From Diphasiastrum complanatum (Eukaryota > Streptophyta > Lycopodiopsida > Lycopodiales > Lycopodiaceae): DNA of 64,000 bases. Positions 56,225 through 64,000 of the stretch are shown here, in pieces. A model generated the notes under the pieces. That model was given only the letters and a program-made list of their open reading frames with translations, was not told the origin of the DNA and made no database searches. Positions within the stretch are counted from its first letter, which is position 1. Every line of letters starts with the position of its first letter. The stretch lies in assembly GCA_029204225.1 (NCBI GenBank), contig CM055111.1:15937207-16001206 (forward strand), given 5' to 3'. The translations under genes were made by a program, and so were the position numbers.

Positions 56225-57400
56225 TGCCAATGTAGGCAATTTTTCACATAGTTGAGTGTGGAGTTGTGCTTGGACCTGGTGATTGAACTGCAATCCAGTT
56301 CAATGGTGTGCTGGTGCTGATTCTCAATAGACAATTCTTGTAGCAATGTCCATATCCACACTCGCAACATAAGGGCATATAAATTCTTTTGTTTGGACAT
56401 TCGGCAATCTTATGTCCTTCTCCGCATCCATAGCATCCATATAATCTGCCCCCTTGGCATTGTGGCTGTGCAACATATGTGGCATAATACTCATTAATAG
56501 CAGGATCGATGAATGGTTCATCAGGTCCATACCATTGTTGCATTTCATGTTGGAGAAATGTTTCAGCTTTTGCTGCCATGGGATTCACCTGGGCTGCTTG
56601 AGGATTATTTGGCCCTGGTGGTGCTGGTAGTGCCATTCTTTGTTGTTGAGAGCCTGGTCCAAGCCTTGCTGCTGCATTAGGTGCTCCTTGATGGTAAGCA
56701 TAAGAGGTTTGGAATTGAGCTCTCTTTTGCTGTATGATCTGTGGGTTGTAGGGGCAATACATAGTGTCATGCGAGGACGCATTGCAAAGATGACAATATC
56801 TATGCATCAGCTTCAAATTCTACTTCAGTACCGGACACTCGTTGGAAGTGTGATTATGGGTACAAATGGGACACCAAACATTGTCTCGTTGAAGATACTG
56901 CTGTTGATAAGGATCTGGTTGTGGTGCTGCAGTATTTTGAGGAGCCTTCAATTTTTGGTCAAATTGGACTGTGAGCTGCTCCATCTGCTGCTTGTGTAAC
57001 TTCGTGATCTGTTCCATCATCGATTCATTGAACAAGCTCATAGAGGCTGAGGTTGATGCAATTGAAGGAGTTGAAGCATGAAGAGATGTAGTTCCTGGTG
57101 TAGAATCATCATCTAATCCTTCATCTGTTCATTCTTGTGTCGCCATATTGAAAAACTAGTCTAAAGCCGCTCCTGTCAGGGACAATGGAAACAATTTGGG
57201 GTTGATCTACAAAACAGAACATGAATTTATGTTGCAACACTACAGTGATGCAAGTTGGGCAAGTGCAAAGACGACAACAGGTCCATAACATATGGTTGTT
57301 CAATAGCATGCGAAGCTGAGATAAGTTGGACCTTCCCAAAGCAGACACTTGTGGCTCAATCCCCATGAACTAGGAAACAACTTGAGTAGATTGCAGAAAT
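56225..57400 (-). mobile_element. Ty3/gypsy-like gag remnant
   Basis: Minus strand: gag core near 57230-57150 in another frame (PKLFPLSLTGAALDYF, the 'L-x-x-x-A-x-x-W/Y-F' gag helix), then a Gln-rich stretch at 57041-56820 (EQITKLHKQQMEQLTVQFDQ). Knuckle-containing frame 56816-56244 follows: HRYCHLCNASSHDTMYCPYN, CYGCGEGHKIAECP and CECGYGHCYKNC. It has the same double-knuckle design as the remnant at 9.3-11.1 kb. It is broken in several places. Confidence 0.68.
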
Positions 57401-57653
57401 ACAATCTCGGTGGAGAACTACAAGACGAAAATGCTCGAAAACTAGAGAAAATTGGATTCTTTGTAACAGCAAAAGTACTGAATGTGCACAGAGGCAGATT
57501 GTAACTTTCTTTCAGACTAGATAGTCTTCAGAAAGTTGCTCTAGCAAAATATTTTACTCGCACAGGCAACTGAGGCAATTGCTGAGTCTGCTCCTCCATA
57601 GACAGAGACACAGAGAGAGGTTCTGAAGGGGATTCCAATGTCTTCAAATAGTG

Positions 57654-57758
57654 ATGCAACCAATTTGGCATGGATTGGAGTCTATTCTCTCGCCCGACTT
57701 CCATCTCCCCTCAAGATTGCTTGCAACCGCTGGTGTTGACCATGAAATTAAGGTCTTC
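57654..57758 (+). pseudogene. FAS2-like (CAF-1 p60) exon 1 remnant
   Basis: From the ATG at 57654 the frame reads MQPIWHGLESILSPDF and then RLLATAGVDHEIKVFL. FAS2, the WD40 subunit of plant chromatin assembly factor 1 that deposits H3-H4 on replicated DNA, begins with an (I/V)-x-I-x-WH-(D/E)-x-x-PVL-x-x-DFHP-x-x-G-LLAT-x-G-x-D-(Y/H)-(D/E)-IK-x-W motif, so the match includes the start, length and order. The conserved K-P before the L and the Trp of IKLW are changed. The frame reaches TGA directly after VFL (57753-57755). The second exon lies 615 bp downstream. It is a decayed gene fragment. Confidence 0.6.
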
Positions 57759-58370
57759 CTTTGAAAGCTTATCTATGATGGTGTGGAGTCTTTGTTGTTC
57801 CTTGTACAAGTTTACATTGCAATGTCTTGTAAAGTATGCATAGTAGATTGATGAATGCTCGATGATATGCTTGGAATTAAGCTCGGTCGAGTGCAAGATA
57901 GTTAGGGCACAATTTTGCGATCATTTTTCAGTGAGCATTGTGTATGGAATTTCAGTGTGTGTAAAGATTTAAAGAATGAATTCTCATTTTTAGCAGGACA
58001 ATGATCTTAAGGCTTGGAAACATGAATCTCATCACCACTTTGGTGTTACACCAAAGTGTTTCTGATATATTTGTAACCTATTTCAAAATGAACAATAGAA
58101 AATTGTCCTTTACAGATTCAAAAGCACCTCTAGAAACCTAAGAGTAGGTTCTTTAAGGAATACTAGGCAGATGCTTTATTTGTAAGTAGAAAACTGAAGG
58201 GAAATACACGTCTTTCATATCATTGTTATCTCATAAAAGGTACGATATACAATATGTTTATTTTTTAACTGCTAGAGCTAACTTATTAATGTGTCTATGT
58301 TATTAAAGTCAAGAGTAATGTGTTGGGCACTTGCATTCTGGTTCTTAAATTGTTTTCAATTTTAATGTAG
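57759..58370 (+). other. intron-like sequence between the two FAS2-like exons
   Basis: AT-rich, ending TTTTAATGTAG as a good acceptor. A retained intron means that this fragment came from genomic DNA, not from a reverse-transcribed mRNA. Confidence 0.5.
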
Positions 58371-58481
58371 AATTGGCCTCTTCACCAGCTGTTGGTGAAA
58401 ATGCTATGCCCTTTGCAAAATTTGAAGCCAATCTCTCATACCATAGTGTTGTTGTGAATGCTGTCAGATTTTCACCATCTG
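58371..58481 (+). pseudogene. FAS2-like (CAF-1 p60) exon 2 remnant
   Basis: Flanked by TGTAG acceptor and GTACAA donor. The frame begins with a split codon and reads LASSPAVGENAMPFAKFEAN, then LSYHSVVVNAVRFSPSG, ending with one base of the final Gly codon before the donor. FAS2 proteins have 'SLTYHG-x-AVN-x-(I/L)RFSPSG-ELLASG' at exactly this place, where the next exon would supply ELLASG. No third exon is visible: a copia LTR follows. The exon itself is intact in frame. Confidence 0.65.
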
Positions 58482-58489
58482 GTACAATT

Positions 58490-58910
58490 AGTCTAACTTT
58501 TTGTCTGGATCAAGCGAATAGAAATATAAAAGGAAAGGGATCATTGTTATAAAATTATGCTACCAAAGTAGTATTTAGGCCCATCCATAATGAATGGGGC
58601 CAAATTTAATTGTGATTCATTTATGGACATGCATAGAACCATGAGTCCATAACAATCAGTTAAAATAGCAATGATCGACTTATACAGTGCTTTCTTATTT
58701 CGACGACACCACGTGTGCTTAGTTCTAGAGTTATCGGGCCATCTTTCTTTTACGAGCCCCTTGAGTGCTTTTTAAGCAACTTATCTTTGTACTTACTTAT
58801 CAGTTGAATATACAGTTTGATGAGAGTAATTATGTTGTCTTGTCTTGTTGCACTTGACATTGTACTGTGGTGATTGATCCAGTCAGGTGTTTAAACTATG
58901 TTTTCTTAAC
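58490..58910 (+). mobile_element. copia 5' LTR (left boundary uncertain)
   Basis: Non-coding sequence ending directly before a PBS, so at least its right part is an LTR. The left boundary lies somewhere after the FAS2-like exon. TTATAAAATT at 58550 could be the TATA box. Confidence 0.5.
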
Positions 58911-58911
58911 T

Positions 58912-58923
58912 TGGTATCAGAGC
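58912..58923 (+). promoter_or_regulatory. primer-binding site, initiator tRNA-Met type
   Basis: TGGTATCAGAGC, exact consensus, followed by CCCTTGG. Confidence 0.85.
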
Positions 58924-61690
58924 CCCTTGGTGGCTTGAATCACCGGACAAGATCAGAGAGCTGCGAATTCACGACGGTTTGTTGGCTAGGAAGCACAAAA
59001 CCGAGTTTGTGGAGATTCGTGGAATAGCTCAAAACTGTGAGAAGATTCAGAGGCAAGGCGTTGTCAGCTAAATCAGAGGGCAAGCAAAAAGTGACGCCGA
59101 AAATCCTTCAGAAGGGTTGCTTGGCGTTTGTGATTGGTTTGAATCCAATCGAATACCGTTTGAAGAGCAGTTTGGAGCAGAATATTGCTTGCTGTAGGGC
59201 GACCTTAGAGGGATAGGTAGCTACTCAGATAGACTCTCAAGAAGAGCAGATAAAGCCCAAGAACATTTTCTTCTTTGACAGCTAGGGTTTCAAGTAGGAA
59301 AAATGCAGTTCTCTCTCAACACAAATTCATTTTTGAAGTTGTGAAGAGCTAGGAGTGGGCGCCCTGCTACTGTTGAGGATGTGTGGAGAGGCCGTGAGCG
59401 GCCGTGGATCAGCTAGCGAGCTGGAGTGATGCAAATATTTATTTTTAAGGCTTGTGTGAGGGCGTGGAGCTGCCATCGATGCTAGAGAAGAGAGAGAGAG
59501 AGGATCGTCGCGTGTTGTGAGGAGGAGAGACCCATAGCGTTTGGAAGGGGGCCGCAGATACAAGTGTGGGGATCGCTGCATAGAAGTCGTTGTATCCATT
59601 AGATCTCGTGGAGTTTACATCCACGGTAGAGATTGCAAGAGGGAGAGTGACTGGGAGCCGCAGGATTGAGGATAACTCTTAGATGGGCTTTGAAATGGTC
59701 TTGAAGAATTGAAAGGCAAAATAGGCCTTCTTTTCATTAAAAATTTTTAAACTGAAAAAAATTGTTGGGTCCCAAGTTTTGTGAAAGGTGAAGTTTCTTC
59801 ACACTGAAGAAACAGTTCAAAAACCCAAATTGCCCTTATTTTCACCTCCTTTAGCCTATTTTGGCCAAACGAAAAGCTATTGCCTCCAAACGAAGGGCAC
59901 CTTGATTGTACTTGCAATTACGGTACACCAAAACAGAGTACTTGCCATGGAGAAAGTGTTCGGAGCATGCTAGAAGTGATTTCACCATTCCACTGGGCAA
60001 AAAGTTGGTAGGAAGCATTGCGGAAAGCGATGAAAGGTAACTCAACAAGGCAACATTGCCGAAGATGATGGAGAAGATGACGAGACAAGTGTCTTTTCAT
60101 CGACATTGGCATCCCAACTTGATGATGGTGCCAGATGGTTCATAGATTCAGGTGCCACAAGGCATATGACTGGGAAACGTGATTGGTTTGAGAAATTCTC
60201 ACCAATCCATGATGGGAATAAGGTCACTCAAGCCAATGGGGAGGAATGCCAAATACAGGGTGTTGGCAATGTACCTGTACAGTCTCTTGATGGTAAAATT
60301 AAGAACATTCCTAATGTGCTTTATGTTCCTAGACTCAAAAAGAGTTTGCTTTCTGTTGGTGTAATGGAAAATTAACATCTTAAGGTTGAATTTGTCAAGG
60401 ATGGATGCCTTATGAGGGATATGAACCACGAACATAAAGTGGTGGTGAAGGGTTATAGGGATAGTAACTATGGCCTTTATAAATTCGATGCTGCAAAACC
60501 AGGAGAATATGGTCTGGCTATCTCAACAGCATCTCAATCTGAGTTGTGGCACAGAAGACTTGGTCATTTGAACTATGAGAGCTTGAGATTGATGGTGAAA
60601 CTGAAGATGGTAACACGGTTACTGGTATTGCAGGATGATCATCATATAATATGTAAAGGATGCGTCATGGGAAAGCATCACAGAGAGACATTCAAGAAAG
60701 GCGGAGCTGCAAGAGCTAAGAAACCACTGGAACTCATTCACAGCGACCTGTGCGGCCCAATGAAGACCATGTCATTGGGGAAAGCATATTATTTTATGAC
60801 TTTCATAGATGATTACTCTAGGAGGACATGGATTTATTTCTTGAAGAAGAAATCTAACGCTTTTACTTGCTTCAGGGAGTTCAAGACTTTGGTAGAGAAC
60901 CAACTGGATGCACACATCAAAGTGCTAAGATCTGATAGAGAGGGCGAATATAAATCTGATGATTTTGAGGACTTTTGCAAAGAACATGGCATTAAAAGAC
61001 AATTCACACAGTCACACACGCTGCATAATAATGGTGTAGCTGAAAGGAAAAACAAGACTATTATGGAGAGTGCACGCTCCATGATGAAGCAAATGGGCTT
61101 GACCGATTCACTTTGGTCGGAAGCATGCAGCAAGGCAACGTTCTTGCAAAACAAGAGCCCTACAGTTGCGGTTCCAAATGTGACTCCCGAAGAAGCATTT
61201 ACAGGAATAAAGCCAAAAATTGACAAGTTTCGTGTCATTGGATGTAAGGCCTATGTACATGTGCCAAAGGAGGAGCAAAAGAAACTTGATGCCAAAGCAA
61301 TCAAATGTATCTTTGTCGGTTATGATGAGAGGATGAAGGCATACAAGTGTTTTGATCTTGTAATGAACAAAATTCACATTAGCAAAGATGAAGACCATGC
61401 AAGTGGTGAAAGCATCAAAAGACTTCCCACAATTTTGGAGGAAGAAAATGAAGAAGATGCTCCACAAAATGATGCACATGAAGATGAGAGTTGAGAGGGC
61501 GAATATGAAAGGACTCCACCTATTCAAGAGCCTAGGGGAGGTACTTGCCAATAGGAGCAATAAAGGAGAAACTAGTTGGAAGTAAGAGACATTACTTAGA
61601 CACTCCTGGGATACATACTCTCCACGTAGTGTATCACCTGAATCTAAGATACCAAAATGGTATGAAAAGATCATGAAGGACGCAAAGCTA
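58924..61690 (+). mobile_element. Ty1/copia element (leader, gag/protease remnants, integrase)
   Basis: The leader and a poorly preserved gag cover 58924-60100. The protease-to-pre-integrase region at 60106-60375 has WFIDSGATRHMTGKRDWFEK and VLYVPRLKKSLLSVG. A long integrase frame at 60412-61494 has LWHRRLGHLNYESLRLMVKL, the HHCC-type CKGCVMGKHH, ELIHSDLCGPM, YYFMTFIDDYSRRTWIYFL, HNNGVAERKNKTIMESA and KAYVHVPKEEQKKLD, and ends in an acidic linker. A tail near 61610-61690 (SPESKIPKWYEKIMKDAKL) precedes where RT would begin. RT, RNase H and the 3' LTR are absent. The integrase is nearly whole; the element as a whole is truncated and has several breaks. Confidence 0.8.
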
Positions 61691-61759
61691 AATCAACTAG
61701 GATCTAGTACACAAGGAGAAGAAATCAAATTTGACTCAAATACAATGATATTGCATGAA

Positions 61760-62227
61760 ACAAAATGGCTAAGATCTCAAAACAGTGCCTAAATCACATA
61801 TAGATGAGATTGGTAAGCATACAACTATGATTTTGAATCAACCAAGCAATCTCTTGACCAAACCAAATGTGTCCACCTAGGCCTAGGTGCCCTACCTAAC
61901 ACTCTTCAAAAGCTTATAACTTCTGATTGGCTCAACCAAATGGAATGAAACTGATTGTATCAGAAACTAGACAAAAATAGCTTCAAAAGAATCTATCAAG
62001 GATCAAGCATGAGAGAGACCCTCCAAATTGAAATTGGATGTTCCTCACATGTGTCTGAGCACCTGATTCCGTACAGTACCAGCTCAGACCCAATCAATGT
62101 CCTTTTGATCTCTTTTGATCCAAAATTGAACAAGATAGCTAGGAAATTGGACCTTGACAATTTCTAGCTCAAGAATGATGAATAATTTTCACTTAAATGG
62201 ATCAAAATGCATGGTAACCTTAGGTAG
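61760..62227 (-). mobile_element. leader of a minus-strand copia element
   Basis: By position (just inside the PBS at 62228) this is 5' leader sequence on the minus strand. No gag follows: it runs into the end of the plus-strand copia element near 61700. Confidence 0.45.
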
Positions 62228-62239
62228 GCTCTGATACCA
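62228..62239 (-). promoter_or_regulatory. primer-binding site, initiator tRNA-Met type
   Basis: Plus-strand GCTCTGATACCA, exact complement of TGGTATCAGAGC, directly abutting the LTR start at 62240. Confidence 0.85.
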
Positions 62240-62973
62240 TGCTGATTTCACATGTGTGGATTGTCCACAACATGTACTTGTGATCTCCTAAGGGTGTAGA
62301 TGCACCAAGATCAAGATTAGATTGAGATTCAAGATCTACCTTTGATTCTATGGCAAAAACACACTACTAAATGCATTCAATCACTTCCAACTCTCACTCA
62401 CACGTGTGGGAAGTATTAAAAAATTATTCAAGTAAAAACAAGCTGCTCTCCTCGGGTAGAGAGAGAAAAACCATGATGAGCTCTCGGGTAGAGAGAGAAA
62501 GCTAGAAATCCAATGACACTCAAAATCCACACAATCACCAAATCAATTAGATCCAAAATGAGGAGTACAATGATACTAGTAGATCCACGAGCTACAACTA
62601 TGCTTAACTATGATTGGACCACACTTTGTCACCTCTTGATCCTATTGGACCATTGATCCATACACCTCTTAATTCTATTGGACTATATTCAAGCACACCT
62701 CAATTTCCTATTGGACCTCACAAGGTTCCACCTCTAAATCCTATTGGACCTCTTGGAATTCATCAAACAAAAACTTTACACTTGTCTACACTCTAATTGG
62801 CAAGTGTTTAGCCTCTTACTCTATTTTGGCTCAATAGTGGCATTACAAGTGGAAATGCATAATTTGCCATCTATGCCAAATTTATTCCTATCAACATCCT
62901 ACACCTAGATGCTTGATGTAAAAAACATAAGACCCCTATATCTAACATAGATAATCTTTTTCAATTCTTCACA
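62240..62973 (-). mobile_element. copia LTR flanked by internal sequence on both sides
   Basis: About 734 bp, TGCTGATTTC...ATTCTTCACA. The left side borders a PBS. The right side borders a polypurine tract (minus TTTTTTAGGAGGAG) and RNase H of the element at 63-64 kb. It carries two GGGTAGAGAGAGAAA motifs (62456, 62486), four CACACCTC/CCTATTGGAC-type phrases (62640-62755) and TTTTGGCTCAATAGTGGCAT, shared with the LTR at 40362-40989. Confidence 0.7.
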
Positions 62974-64000
62974 CTCCTCCTAAAAAATTATCTATGAAGA
63001 TTTAAGCATTGATCTTAATATAACTCCAAGATTAGATCTATGCTTCATGAAAGCACTTTTGCTCAAAGGCTTGGTGAGTAGATCGGCAATACAAGAGGAC
63101 GAGTTGACATGCTCCAACTAGATTTCTCCTCCAATAAGCTTTTCTCTCACAAAATGGTGTGACACTTCTTTGTGCTTGCTTCTTGCATGAAATATGGTAT
63201 TATTGGCTAGAGCTTGGGCCGAGATGTTATCACACTTGATCATTGGTAGATCATCTTCCTTGATGCACTTTAGCTCCATTAATAACCTCTTGATCCAAAG
63301 CACCTCTTTGATAGTTGTAGTGAGTGCTTTGTACTCGACCTCACATGAAGAGAGAGATATAGTATCTTGCTTTTTGGAAAGCCAAGATATTAGATTGCCT
63401 CCAAGAAAGATAGTGTATGCAATAATAGAGTTTCGATCCATCTTGTCACTTGCAAAGTCCGAATCCGAGTAGCCAACAATGGATGGATCTTCACTTTTAT
63501 AAAGTAGGCCATAATCACAAGATGAAGATACATATCTTAGAAACCTTCTTGGCCATCTTCCAATGATGGATCTTAGGAGGTTGCATAAATTGACTCAATT
63601 TATGCACACAAAAACGTAGATCGGGCCTAGTAATGGTAAGCCAAATCAAGGATCCTAAAAAGTTGATGTCCTCAAAGGATCTTTCATCACCTTTATTAGG
63701 ATATTTTACAATTTGCTCCATTGGAGTATCTATGCTCTTAGAATTTTCCATATGGAATTTTTTCAACATAAAGTGAGCTTATCTAGATTGGCATATAAAG
63801 ACATGATTTTTATAAAAATCAATTTCTAGGCCTAGGATGTGATATATCTCTCCTAGATCTTGCATTTTAAAGTCACATCCAAGTGCCAGCTTAGTTTCAT
63901 CAACTAGCTTGATACAACTTCCACAAAGAATAATGTCTTCAACATAAATTAGAAGAATGACAATATTGCTATCAACAAACTTTAGATACATGGAAGAATC
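62974..64000 (-). mobile_element. Ty1/copia element, RT end and RNase H (continues past the window)
   Basis: Minus strand: the RT C-terminal part at 63991-63779 has the catalytic-region motif YVEDIILCG and then LGCDFKMQDLGEIYHILGLE. It is followed by SLIWLTITRPDLRFCVHKLS (63769-63515) and the RNase H frame 63441-63118 (LSSCEVEYKALTTTIKEVLW, KCDNISAQALANN, SKHKEVSHHFVREK). RNase H looks whole, with one or two breaks upstream. It is very similar to the element at 50.4-53.9 kb. Confidence 0.82.

Noticed and set aside
59327-59599. Minus-strand 90-codon frame
   Set aside because: It lies opposite the leader/gag region of a plus-strand copia element and has a low-complexity Ser/Leu/Pro composition with no family match.

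Overview
The window is plant nuclear DNA, almost certainly from a flowering plant. It is AT-rich and intron-bearing, and it is dominated by degraded Ty1/copia retrotransposons whose primer-binding sites match the 3' end of initiator tRNA-Met. It also holds Ty3/gypsy-like remnants, CACTA DNA-transposon sequence, a possible Helitron end, a telomere-like (CCCTAAA) block and a very long CT microsatellite. The species cannot be told from the sequence. I see no intact, convincingly functional host gene, no tRNA or rRNA gene and no CRISPR array. This looks like an accessory, repeat-rich region in which fragments of host genes are stranded between nested elements.

Layout. 0-1.3 kb: a possible PPR-gene remnant. 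1.4-5.5 kb: copia remnants on both strands, one with an internal tandem duplication. 5.5-8.1 kb: unidentified coding-like blocks. 8.3-11.9 kb: GA-rich repeat, a Ty3/gypsy-like gag remnant and a 200-bp tandem duplication. 12.0-14.1 kb: a GA-rich minisatellite abutting a copia remnant. 14.3 kb: an isolated exon-like piece. 15.2-17.8 kb: a copia remnant with PBS and LTR. 17.8-25.5 kb (assembly A): an unidentified module split by a 2.37-kb non-autonomous CACTA element, a module with a 30-bp hairpin-motif array, and a CACTA transposase (TNP2/DUF4218) fragment. 26.7-33.6 kb: a large inverted duplication of a gene fragment with a TFIIS N-terminal (Med26-like) domain. One arm is split by a non-autonomous LTR element with a matching 5-bp target duplication, and that element is itself invaded by a copia element. 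33.7-39.1 kb (assembly B): a second set of the modules seen in assembly A, partly inverted, including the CACTA-free version of the split module. 40.4-43.3 kb: a copia remnant with its 3' LTR. 43.3-44.3 kb: telomere-like repeats, (CT)n and poly-C. 44.4-46.6 kb: an unidentified minus-strand gene remnant with coiled-coil character. 46.6-53.9 kb: three copia remnants. 54.1-57.4 kb: a Ty3/gypsy-like remnant. 57.65-58.48 kb: two exons of a FAS2-like (chromatin assembly factor 1, WD40) gene. 58.5-64 kb: two more copia elements, the last with an LTR that has internal element sequence on both sides.

No pathway is assembled here. The connecting theme is duplication and nesting. Relative order can be read in several places: the TFIIS inverted duplication is older than the LTR element that splits it, and the copia element inside that LTR element is younger again. 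Duplication of the 17.8-21.6 kb module came before the CACTA insertion. The most interesting signals are the large gene-derived palindrome, the CACTA insertion with its empty site preserved in the same window, the duplicated 30-bp palindromic-motif array and the isolated FAS2 exons.
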